64,000 bases of DNA. Origin: Apostichopus californicus. Its lineage: Eukaryota > Echinodermata > Holothuroidea > Aspidochirotida > Stichopodidae. Location of the stretch: positions 1-64,000 of the forward strand of contig JAIPMN010000254.1 in assembly GCA_020650975.1 (NCBI GenBank). The letters run 5' to 3'. The notes under the pieces were generated by a model, which saw only the letters and a list, made by a program, of their open reading frames with translations, had not been told where the DNA came from and did no database searches. Position 1 is the first letter of the stretch. Each line of letters opens with the position of its first letter. This document shows, piece after piece, positions 14,601-25,208 of the stretch. The position numbers were made by a program, and so were the translations under genes.

Positions 14601-16340
14601 GATAATTGGAAATTACGGGTTATATGTATATTTGTGGAGACTGTTTACCATGGTAAACCGTTATCATCTGTGTTTTCAAGATATATCTTGTGCAATGATA
14701 ACTGATGTATTATGGATTGATAAGATGGACTCCTTCAAGCAACGATGCTGCTGATGACGTCAAAACGCGAATTCTTACGGAATGAGCTTAAAATATTTAT
14801 ATTCATATCAGTTTATTTCTTTATTTTTGAATTATCAACACAGAGAAGCTCACGAGCCACATGGACATTGTCTGTTAACGTTTCATGGCATCTCTTAAAA
14901 TGTCCTTGCTCTGACAACACAGTTCAAATATGTTAAGCTATTAGTCCAATGTAAAGGGAAAATGTTTAGTCATAAAATTCTATCATAGAATTTTGGCAAG
15001 TTACACTTCATATCTTTTGTACAGTAGTGATTGTCTAGGTTTTCTATATAGTGCATCAAAAGTAAGTTATTCTTTAAGTTATTCTATTCTTTTGCAAAAC
15101 CTTTCATTGCTTATCAAAATATGGAAGGAGTAAAAGTGCATCATGACATCTTACTATAAGTCAACAATCATGTGGATGTTATTTGCAATTCTCAAGAAGA
15201 TTAAAAATATGTCTTTAATTATCCCTATGAGCATAGCTCCGCCGGGAAGCTCCATCACTCTTGGTTTACAGCACTCCTGCGTTGAAAGAACTGTTCTTTA
15301 TGTGAGACACACTGTGCCATTCCTCCCATACCAACTACATACATGTACAAGTATATACTCGACTGTCGTACACTGCATAAGAATAACGCGAAAGGTATGA
15401 TGCATTTAGTGGACTATGTCATACACAGACATGTTTAAACAATACTTTTAAAAATCAAATTCACCATCCTCTTCCTTCTTATTACAGTAGCTCGTTATTA
15501 GAGGTACACCGTATCATGCTCCAAAAATTTATGTAATTTCTGTCATTCAATCTTTGGTAAGCATTAAGGGTTACAATATTTATTTTTATTGCCAATATGC
15601 TCTCTCCCTAATACACTGAGGGTAGATCGATAGAAATTCTTTGCGATGAATATCTTACGTTACATGTAGAACAATTAAGCTCTTCTCTTGGTATGTGAGA
15701 ATGCAGATGTTCGTCTTCTTAAGATGATCGTTAATAGGGTTTAACCCTGAAGGAAAAATAAGATATGACTGTCACCATGAAATGATTTATGATTTCTGCA
15801 AGACGAATATCAAATGAAAGCGAAATTCGATATAACCATCATGTTGAGTTAGACAACTGTTTTGGTCGTATGCCGTGGAACAGAATTGAAATGTTGATGA
15901 TAAAAACACGTCATAAAAACAGATAACAGTAATTTCATTGGACTACTCTTTCAAAACAACTACTAATTAAGAACATTTGCGTGTCAAAGAGACGTTCATT
16001 TCAGTTATACGATAAGAAAATTACCATTGGTAACGCAAGTTTATTAACAATAATATTGTGAACATAAATGACATTTTAAGGGACAATAAAAATAACTCTT
16101 GGAATTTCGAATAGCCACCGGGAAGGAAGTTTGGAGTGAAACGTGAATGCAGCTTGTAGGCTACGTACATTGGAAGACAGAGCCAGGCAGTTATGATAAA
16201 CTGTACTACTATATACACACATTCTTCCATTCATTCTCGTCCGTTATCAATAAGAAATAGTCATAATTTACAAAATTTATATCTTATTGGATAAGTCCTC
16301 AACCTATCCGCACCCTAATCCCAACGACCCCCCCCCCCCC
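5652..16340. other. 10.7 kb with no supported gene
   Basis: AT-rich DNA with scattered microsatellites. The longest frame, 128 codons on the minus strand (9777-10163), has no domain, no splice-site context and AT-driven composition (many I, N, L, K, F), so I do not call it a gene. Confidence 0.55.
13619..13637 (+). repeat. TA microsatellite
   Basis: About nine TA units. Confidence 0.85.
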
Positions 16341-16348
16341 NNNNNNNN
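16341..16348. other. Assembly gap (8 N) after a poly-C run
   Basis: Thirteen C followed by eight N. The homopolymer probably stopped the read; the true length is unknown. Confidence 0.95.
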
Positions 16349-16506
16349 TTGTTCTTGAGATACAAGATTGTCTAGTCACCTTTATGTAAACTGGTCCTTT
16401 GTGAAACGACATTGAAGACCCGTTTTTGATGTGTTACTTACTGTTACAGCTTTTTTAATGTTTAGATTGAAACTCGCGAAAACCTTGTTTTGCTGTTGAA
16501 TCAGCC

Positions 16507-16590
16507 AATTCACACAGAGATTACAGTAACTACTGTAAATCTGAACTAAGGATATGTGTAATCCCAACAAACTCACTAGATGTGGGTTTA
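16507..16590 (+). repeat. Third, partial copy of the foldback arm
   Basis: AATTCACACAGAGATTACAG, then TACTGTAAATCTGAACTAAG and GATATGTGTAATCCCAACAA match the outer and inner ends of the 19845-19996 arm, with the middle ~75 bp missing. It shows the arm sequence is dispersed and not unique to the LINE. Confidence 0.75.
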
Positions 16591-16592
16591 GT

Positions 16593-17957
16593 AATGAAAA
16601 TGCAAAACTAAGCAACGACGGTGTCACACATGCATGATATAGAAGTTTTAGGTTTAGATTCCAACTTTGATTTAAAAATGTTGAATTGGAAGCCACCCGA
16701 CATATTGATGTATTCCGAGGCTTCTCCCAGATTCGTGCTCGTAAAAGGCCTGTATTTATTTATCTCAGTCCACAGTATTTTGGACTGGTAAATATATATA
16801 CTGCATATAGTACTCGCTTATCCTCTTAGATCTAGGCTGTAGTCTCCTCGAATTGATTCTCCCTCTGTTTTATCACCGGACAACTATTTCATATCATAGG
16901 ACTTTAGAAGCGAGATTATTTCTGAATTGAATATACAATACAAGATGGTAAGTCAGTGTTTCTTCGATCAGCTTCATCGAACGTCAGTTGGAACCTGAGC
17001 TATCTGTTACTGTTAGTAGGCGTACTAGTACTAGAGGTAGAAGCCTAGGCCTTAGTACAATATTAGTAACCTAGTAAAAAACCTAGTTCTGATAATGTTA
17101 CGCTATTAGGCCTAGTCAGAGAGACATTGTGATCATGATCGAAGGTCTGTGTTACCAAGTGTAGTTATTATGTGTGACCATAGGCTAGGTTTTGCACAAT
17201 TATTACTGTTGTCACTTGTCTGCTAATCACATCGACCATCAGCTGTTCTTCGAGCAAGGAGAGCATCGTTGGTACTGAATATGCATTACAATGCGTTTTC
17301 TCATTGGCTTGTTCAGATCAAGACGCACAGCGTAACAGAATACATGCATGAAATTTGTCTTCAGCGGATACATTTTGTGATACTTTCGATCATTAATTTC
17401 TTAATTAATGAAACGCTTTTGGCAAACTTAGCTTGGTGAAAACTTCTCATATTTCATGATTCGTCAGATAAGCAGCTAAAGCCTTTTTTTTGTGCAAATG
17501 ATCAGTTTTATATATTTCCTTTTTTTCAAAACGCACAGGTTCACTTTAAGTGTAAACCGCGCTCTCGAATCAGGTCAGCTGTTTCGAGAAACGTACCTCA
17601 TTATGGTATTTCAATTACATGTACATTAAACACGTTGAGAGTATATAGTAGTGTATGTCGTTTTTCGCAGACAAGCATCGACACATAAACAGGTATGTCC
17701 ACTACAGTAATATACGTGGTAGATTTACTGACGAGAAAGCCTAAAGAGCATTGACGGACTCAGTAGGGAAACCGTAAAAGTTAATGCTGTCGTATTTTAC
17801 ATCTTGACAGTGTGCCAAAGAGTCTCCCTGGTAATTATTTCGAGTAGCGCTTAGAAGGTTCTCTCCCCAAGAACCAAATGCTTGCGCGATGGGGTTCCTC
17901 AAGGACCGACGCATGTTTCGACGATATTATATTTCACTGTCACCAAAACAAAAGCCC
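16593..17957. other. Unassigned, CTAG/TAGGCC-rich
   Basis: No gene recognised. At 17000-17120 short palindromic words (CTAGTACTAG, CCTAGGCC, TAGGCCTAG) cluster, a style common in echinoderm non-coding DNA as I recall it. Confidence 0.5.
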
Positions 17958-18050
17958 GGGAATGGGAAGTTGTTGTGACGCGTGTCTCACTGCTTAGATA
18001 GTACGATCAGAAGATGCTATCTACTGAATATAGCCGGGATTGGAAAGTTT
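17958..18050 (-). repeat. Second copy of the LINE monomer
   Basis: GGGAATGGGAAGTTGTTGTG, then GACGCGTGTCTC and CTTAGATAGTACGATCAG, about 85% like the 21764 copy, again one full unit (78 bp) plus the start of another. It lies 0.7 kb beyond the 3' end of the LINE, so it may be the 5' end of a second, mostly lost copy. Confidence 0.7.
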
Positions 18051-18749
18051 TTATTATTATTATTATTTGTTTTTTCTTTATCTGACGGCAGTTCTTAGAG
18101 GTCAATATAAAGTTAGAAATAAGTTAATACTTTTACAGTAATTTCTCACGCATTCCATAATAAAAGGACCTAAAACAAAGTAAAAAGGAAACCAATACCT
18201 CGCCCAAACATCGTAATCCTTGTTTTCAATAAAGATATACTAAAATCATCCCGAAAAAAAACTGAAGAAAGCCGGCCAGTGAAGGATTGACATTCTGCCG
18301 TTTACAGCATGAAAATGTAGTATTTGTTTTTGCTAAAATAAGAATTTAAATCTAAACCCAAGAGAAGTCACCAAATAAAGCAATTTTGGGCATTTGGAAG
18401 GTTAATATTTACATCAGCTCTCTTACTGATATTTTGTAGCCTAACGCCAAATACTTTGAGCATAGTAGCAATGAAAAAAAGAAATGTTGAATTGATTTGC
18501 ACCTGAAGGAGACAAAAGTTGTATACGTTTGAAATAACCGATACTGGAAGCAACAAAGGTTTCACATCCATGGTACACGTATAAGACAAATACCATTCCT
18601 CGTTTGAAATTAATTTAATTTCGTACCAACTTAGAAGGGATGTTTTGGGTGTTTCGAAGGTTCTATCGATCTTTTGTATAAAATTTTGCTGCTATAAGAT
18701 GATCACTCTTTAACAACCCTTTTTTTTTTTATCAAAATCAACCGGTCGG
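18051..18749. other. Unassigned stretch at 3' side of the LINE
   Basis: AT-rich. A 73-codon minus-strand frame (18368-18589) has no motif. No recognisable continuation of the LINE C-terminus. Confidence 0.5.
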
Positions 18750-18759
18750 CATCCACATT

Positions 18760-20720
18760 CATGTATATATGTTCCGAAGTAACTTTGGCCACGAATTTAC
18801 AATGCCATAATATTCTAAAGAATGTGCAGGAACCTGAAATCTATTAATAAATTCATGGAGCGTAAATAATTCACCATTATGAGACAGGAGGTCATTAACA
18901 AAATTAACTCCTTTATCAATCCAATGATTGTAGCAATCTGGCTCATTCCCAACCCTAATTAAGCTGCTGTTCCATATAGGAAGACTTAAGCCAATCTCTG
19001 CGTCACTTAATGAGTCAAGCACATGCACATTGTTAACCCAAATATTTGTTTCCAGATGCAGGGGTTCGTAACTTTAGAGCTAACAACTTTTATTAGATAT
19101 GTAATACACATCTAGCGAAACCTTCGCTACTACCCCTTCCCCCTCCCCGCCCACCTCGGAAAAAAAGCCAGCGTAGCATCTTCTGTGTAAGTCTGAAGAG
19201 TAACTAACAAAATCGACCATTTTAAGACCACCTTCTGTATAATCTTGGATTATCTGATTATGACATACAGGATCAGATTTATTACGCCACACAAATTAAA
19301 AAAGGAGTTAATCGTTGTCATGAAGTCGTCGCCTTGTATAATGGTAGTGTATGAAGGTAATACTTAAATAAGGGTAGAATTAGCGACTTAACAACTGTAA
19401 TACGACCTAGTACAGTTAAAATGTGATTTAACGAAACTTCTATTAAGCAAATTTCATACTTTTTATTCATTTTTGCTAAAGCGTTTTCGTAATTCTTACT
19501 CATCACCATCATACTAAACATATCTACGTTAAAAGTAAAGCCTAGTAGTTTAAAATCATCACCGCAGTTCCAACAAATTCTATTCTCACTTTTAATTTTC
19601 ACGAAAGATCCTCGCAAAGATACGATACCTGCTAAGAAAGACTTTTCTACATTCATGTTAAGCCAGACAAAGTACCCCGAAATAGGTAATGTGTTGGAGA
19701 AGATTACGAAATGATGCTTCCTCTGCTTTAGTAAAGGTTGTGTCGTCGGCGTATTGAACCAGTTTAGTCTCATGTCCAACAATTCCAATGCCACAAATGT
19801 AGGTAACGTTACAAATGATTACATGTAACAACCCCGCCAATAGCAACCGATTCACACAGAGATCACAGTACCTACGGTAAATCTCAAAACTTTGTACCAC
19901 AGTTAAAACTGGATTGTGTTGATAAATCAGATAATTCAGTAGCATGTGCTATTCGGTTTACAGTAAGAACTGAGGATATGTGTAGTTCCAACAAATGCGT
20001 CAAACTGGATTTGTTGGGATTACACATATCCTCAGTTCTTTCTGTAATCCTAATAGCAGATGCTACCGACTCATTGCACGATCCAGTTTTAATTTGGTAC
20101 AAAACTTTAAGAATTACAGTAGCCACTGTGTTTTCTGTGTGTATCGGGTTCACATAGGACAAACAAACATGGTGATGATGGATCACATAATCTGCATCCT
20201 CCTTCAACAGGGGAACTTTGCGTGAGATACCATTCACAAGAACTGACAAGAAGGCTTGGTTGTCAAAAAGTGTCAAACCAATTACGAAAAGATGAACCAG
20301 TATTAAAAATAGATAATATTTGTCTAAAAACTGGAAAAATACTGGCAAAAGCTTTTTCGAAATCGATTGCAAACAGAATGCCGAGTTTATCGTCCCCCCC
20401 CCCCCCCACTGGAAGTTAAACATTATGGCGTGTATCTTACGTTTGCCGTCGCCAATGCAGTGACCTATAAGGAAACCACTCTGATTTGCAGAAGTTAAAG
20501 AAGTACAATTGTATTCAATATCTTGTAGGTTACACTGAGAAGAGAAATTGGTCTTCCATTGCTTAGGTATTCCTCGAAATGAGAGTGATCACGCCATACC
20601 TCTGGGTACTTGACAAAGAGTTATCATAACCATCATTTAAGGAACGCCCCATAAAGTGACCTATGTCTTTACAAAAATACCTATGGACTAGGGCCCTTTT
20701 CGATCCCAATAACATCAAAA
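18760..20720 (-). pseudogene. LINE ORF2 reverse-transcriptase remnant
   Basis: Ordered motifs on the minus strand: YGVITLISRN near 20600; ANQSGFLIGHCIGDG near 20470; LFAIDFEKAF near 20350; EGGCRLCDPSSPCLFVLC (cf. RQGDPLSPYLFVLC) near 20180; KLVQYADDTTF with the catalytic YADD at 19742-19753; LGRITVVKSLILPLF near 19390; QDYTEGGLKMVDF near 19230; and a C-terminal IWNSSLIRVGN...LEYYGI block at 18800-19000. Several frameshifts and stops; not functional. Confidence 0.88.
19845..20153. mobile_element. ~300-bp foldback (inverted-repeat) element inside the LINE
   Basis: The left arm 19845-19996 and right arm 20009-20153 are imperfect reverse complements over their whole length, with a 12-base loop at 19997-20008. 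Matching words include GAACTGAGGATATGTGTA, AAAACTTTGTACC and CACACAGA at the outer ends. It lies between the LINE's DPSSPCLFVLC and YADD motifs. It could be a MITE-like insertion or an inverted duplication formed within the LINE. No clear target-site duplication was seen. Confidence 0.8.
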
Positions 20721-20929
20721 CCAATGAGTTTGCTCAGCACTTCTGGTTCAATCATGCATTTACATTGACTTAGGGAACACTGCAGGTAGTAAAAGCAGAT
20801 TTTGTTTTTACCTTGGAACATTATTCCGAGGTAGCCTCTCTTCGTTTTTTTTTGGGACTCATCACTGACCCTTCGTTTTTTACAACCTTAATACAAGCTG
20901 GAAACGACCAGGGCAATGTGTATTTTACA

Positions 20930-21480
20930 TCGGTTTTCAGTCGGATCTCTGCAAGCTGACCTCTTCACTATTCCTAGCTTCGCGAGCTGATGGTGTTACA
21001 TCGTCTGATATGAAGATCTTCGAGTTTTGAGGGAGCTGCGCGTCAAACGTTCTCCCTGTCACCATATTGAAAATCTCACACGGATGGGACCGTGGCCTTC
21101 TGGTACTGGTGGGACCGAGACCACACGGAGACCGAAGAGCTCTTTCAATCCCATGAGTACACTCAGAACTTCTCGTTTAATCAATAACTCGCATGGTATT
21201 TTCATTTAAAAAAAAACAGATTTTGTCTTCTGGACCGATTTTTCAAGTCCTCTTTTTTTCGTTTAATAACTCCTCCATTTTCGACACAGAGTATCTCATC
21301 CATCGCCAGATGGCTTCGATCTCTTCATTCTCTGATTCGCTTTGAATATTTCTTTAACTCGCTCTACTTCCATTTCCGTAAAGTCTACATATTCGGCCAT
21401 GTCCGTAACAGCTCCTCTAAGAGTTTTAATTTCGTTTTCAATTGCCTCTTGCTGTGTCAGCAGAGACTGCAACCTACCAA
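20930..21480 (-). pseudogene. LINE ORF1 remnant
   Basis: Frames spell a coiled-coil start (EAIENEIKTLRGAVTDMAEY), then KNRSRRQNL as in the RNA-binding ORF1p of L1 elements, then GPTSTRRPRS, NMVTGRTFDA and NSKIFISDDVTPSAREARN, matching the ORF1p stretch with RVRF...REKVLRA...IFISEDLSP. It is spread over at least three frames. ORF1p of such elements is an RNA chaperone. Confidence 0.75.
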
Positions 21481-21763
21481 GCTATTCCATGATGACATCA
21501 AGTTTCTATTCTTGCTAGTGTTGGTATGGGTCTCGCTTTAAAACTGTCGGTTTCTGAGATTGTAGTTCTTAGTTTTCTTCATATAATTCCTTTTATTGTC
21601 AAATTCAGAGAATTTTAGTTACCATATTGTGATCAATGCTCCCCTTGGAATGCTGCGGCAGTCCATTACAATTATTTCAAAGATCAATGATGTTGAAAAT
21701 ACAGCTATTTTGGGAGTGCGGTAAGAGACACAGGTTCACCCACACAGACGCCATTTTCTTTTC

Positions 21764-21879
21764 TGGAATGGAAAGTTGTTGTGACGCGTGTCTTGTTGCT
21801 CAGATAGTACGATCGGACGAATGCTATTTATATAGCCGGGAATATAAAGTTGTTGGTACGTGTTTCTTGCGGCTTAGAT
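21764..21879 (-). repeat. LINE 5' monomer repeats
   Basis: One full and one partial ~74-bp unit with GGAATGGAAAGTTGTTGTGA and CAGATAGTACGATCGGACG. The same unit recurs at 17958-18050. It sits at the expected 5' end of the minus-strand LINE, as promoter monomers do in many L1-type elements. Confidence 0.65.
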
Positions 21880-21890
21880 GACGATGCTTT

Positions 21891-24800
21891 GCATATGGAA
21901 GCAGACGTAAACGTAGACTATTGGAACACACTTAAACACTGAAGCCTCAACCTTAGTGTATAGTGAATTTTTGTGCTTTGTTATTTAGTATGAACAACTG
22001 TATAGGTTTGAGATATAGTTAACTGCAATATAGAAATAAGAGTTTTGTCATGCTCATTTGTTTCCTTTTCGATGGTATCTTTATAGTGGACATGACGCAA
22101 ATTATACATCATCTCTTCAGAAACGTTAATGGCTTAATATGTCTTATAGCCTATTTAATTGTTGTTTAATAACGTTTATGAAATATGGCAGTGTAAATCC
22201 CATTGGTTGTTCATAAATATATATTGGACTACTGGGAAACAAAACGGTTTGCGAAAATCATTGGGATATCAAGCGGGATTGCTTGCTCGGCTTAATACTG
22301 AGGTACTGTATAACAGTATGTGTATGGGTATGAATATGAATATGAGTATGAGTAAGACTAGAAGGCCCTACGCTAAACACTTGTACCTTTAATATATGTC
22401 CACATACCCGAGTACGAGTACACATCTAGGGGGGGGGGGGCAAGTATACGATTAAAGGAAATATCCCGGACTATAAATACAAGAACGAGTCACTACAAGT
22501 CTTTAGTAGAGTAACTTTACTTTTCACAACGTTAAGCCATGGAGAGGGGGTAAAGCACAGGGGCATTTACAGGTACTGAGTGTCTTCTTTGCAGGTGGCT
22601 ATCGAAGCCCGATGAAAACGTTGACAATTGTTGGGATTTGGTATTATCATGAGACGTTTACCGTATAGCTATTCATTACTTTGTCACACATATTATATGC
22701 GAAGAGAGCAAAGTAGTATGTCTTATAGAGTTAGGTAACAACACTCCTTGTTAATATCCTTGTTATCCGTGTTAATATCCTTGTCCTTGACTTTGACATA
22801 CAATAGGGTGAGTCTTTTGTAGAACTCTAATGTTAAGATCATAATCATTGACTATCCTATATAGTCATAGTCAAATGAACTTTATCTGGAACCCTTATGT
22901 TGACTTTGAAATGTAATCAAAGTCAGAGGAACCTTATCTGATACTCTTGTGTTGAGATCATCATACTCGATTTTGACATATCATCAGATTCAACGGAACA
23001 GCCAATGGAACATTCATTTTGGTAGTGAGGTGCATGTATTGTTTTCATACGATTAAATGTATTGCACAGAGTTACAGTTGCTCCGAACATGCGTCTTTCT
23101 GTTTGTTTATTATAAATAACTTTTCGTTCCTTTAAAAATCATCTCTTTATCAAATGTTTACGATGCATAAAGACAATTAGGTATAAGTGTTTCATAGTCC
23201 TATAATGGTATCTATATACTGGAAACAAAAATACTTATTATAGCTTTTGAATTTCTTTTGCGAAATTGTTAATGTGTTACATATAGTACGTTGCGAACAT
23301 GACATCAGTGTCAACTTTGAATGAAAATGCTAGAATTATACGATTTCCATATCAGTTTTCCTACTCGTAAAAGCGTTTTTCGGTGCATTCTTTTTATGTC
23401 TGAGTGATCAGTCCCACGTGATTCCGTATATAAGGCATAAATGTTTATTCAATGTGAATATCTATTACATAAAATTTCAACGACCCATTAAGAAGTACTT
23501 AAAATTATGCAACGCGTCAACAATCGACAACAAAATCCAGAAAATATGCTAGGTATGCAACCAGCTCGGTGACGGACGTGTGCCTCACCACTTCTTGAAT
23601 CTATAATTAGGCTACATGTACCTTAGGCTACGTTGCACTTCTCTGGTGCTATGTCATGTTACTGCCCTCTTGATGTAATGTCCTTTCCAGGTATTGCAGT
23701 TCAACTTCAAAAAGGCGAGGGGAAAGATGTCCAGCGATTTGCCTGGAGGGCGTTACAAACTAGTCGAATGGTGTCAAAGCGTTAAACGTGTCAATTGAAC
23801 ATTCGTGATTTAAAAAGACTGATCGAAGAGCCGAGGGCAGGATTTATAGTCATCATGAATCTGCAAGGCAAGATTCAAGTTTGCTATCAATGATAAATTG
23901 CGATCTGAATAAATCGCGATACTCCTCCCTCTCTATTTCCTCCCCGCTCGCTCACCTCTCTTCTAAAATCGCCACATTTACACTCAAAAACATTGACAAA
24001 CGTTTTCTTTTTTAGGATTGAATCATAACCACAAACCTATGTTTCTTTTCGATGAACATGTTGGTCTGCTGTTGTCTGCTGTTGTGGAGACTGGGAGAAT
24101 ACGCATCCATTAAAATGAAACTTTCTTTTCCCAAACAATACGATCAATCATACGAGTTTAAAGATTGAACATGCAAATGTGTCACATTACCAAGTAATAT
24201 ATGGTTTTCGCGGAATCAAAGCATCCAATTAATTCCTGTTCAGTACTTGTAAAAGTTCTAAGTGAAGCTTCGGGCAAACATTGCAACCTCAAACACATGC
24301 TATAAGACAGCAGAATTATTGAAGGAAGGGCTCCTCAATTCACAACAAAATGGAATTTACCAAGTACACTACCTCGTGAAAGCATTAGAATACAACATCG
24401 TCTCTACTGGGCAGTGTTGAACAATGTTTGTTGCAGTGTTTAAGAAAAACAGACAACTGTTGAAACGCTCACAAAAGCCAAGCTTCAGGTTTAGCGCAGA
24501 TTTGAAAGAAGCTGATCTCGTCTTAGTGTGTATAGCTGATGTAACATCTACGAACAACACAATAGCTACAAAACTGATCTATTCAGAAATATCGTGTTGA
24601 TATGTGACAGTCTTACAAAACCGCATTTTGTGTGCATCAGTTTGTAGATTTTTTTGTTTTGTTGTTTGTTGAATCGATATTCACCTTTACATGAAGTTTC
24701 AAGTCTTACTAAGCTAACTTAGAACAACGTAATGACTAATATTGCGTAAAAGTGTCAGAAATTCGAAGAACTAATAAAATGCATTTGTTATATTGCCAGG

Positions 24801-25149
24801 ATTATGAAGAAAACCATAAATATCCTAAACGAGAACTCTAATAACATGAGTTCTTGTCGATTGTTAGTCTTCGTTTTCCCATTGATCTTTGTGTTGCGTC
24901 AGGCGATTACGTAATCGTCTTTTTTAATTAGCATTGAAACACTACAAACAATTTGATAGGCGTTTCTTTTAAGTGCACTGTAAAATAGTATTTTTTAACC
25001 TTACTGTTAGGTCGTTTTGTATATCTGTACATATATTGCCATAAATATGATCTGATATATCCATTAGGTAAATAAGTGATTTGTGGAACACTTATTACTT
25101 AATTACACTGCTATTAGTCTAAGATTTCTATAACACTTTTAATTTATGA
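21891..25149. other. No gene seen
   Basis: AT-rich. Includes a tandem-like GTATGAATATGAATATGAG tract near 22325, a poly-G run near 22430, and words AATATCCTTGTTATCC/AATATCCTTGTCCTTG near 22760. Confidence 0.55.
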
Positions 25150-25208
25150 TAGGTAACCAGGTGACCGATAGGTGACCGACAGGTGACCGATAGGTGGCCG
25201 ATAGGTGT
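25150..25208 (+). repeat. 11-bp tandem repeat (AGGTGACCGAT)
   Basis: Five units: AGGTAACC (short), AGGTGACCGAT, AGGTGACCGAC, AGGTGACCGAT, AGGTGGCCGAT, then AGGTG. Each unit carries the near-palindrome GGTGACC. Confidence 0.9.

Larger units (their letters stand above)
18750..21890 (-). mobile_element. Old LINE of L1/Tx1 type, rearranged and inactive
   Basis: Reading down the minus strand: 74-78-bp monomers (21764-21879), ORF1 remnant (about 20930-21480), reverse-transcriptase and ORF2 C-terminal remnants (20720 to 18760). The endonuclease part between ORF1 and the RT is absent or unrecognisable. The coding parts lie in several frames with multiple stops and shifts, so the copy is old. A run of ten A (18721-18730, minus strand) could be a tail remnant, but the ORF2 C-terminus is already cut short there. 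Clade call rests on the RT and C-terminal motif style known from L1/Tx1 elements of fish and invertebrates. Confidence 0.85.

Noticed and set aside
20995-21209. Plus-strand frames over the LINE ORF1 region
   Set aside because: Antisense shadows of the minus-strand ORF1 remnant.
17958-21879. LTR-like direct repeats flanking a reverse transcriptase
   Set aside because: The RT and ORF1 motifs are of the L1/Tx1 LINE type, the repeats are only about 80-100 bp and contain internal 74-78-bp monomers, and no LTR ends (TG...CA) or primer site are seen.
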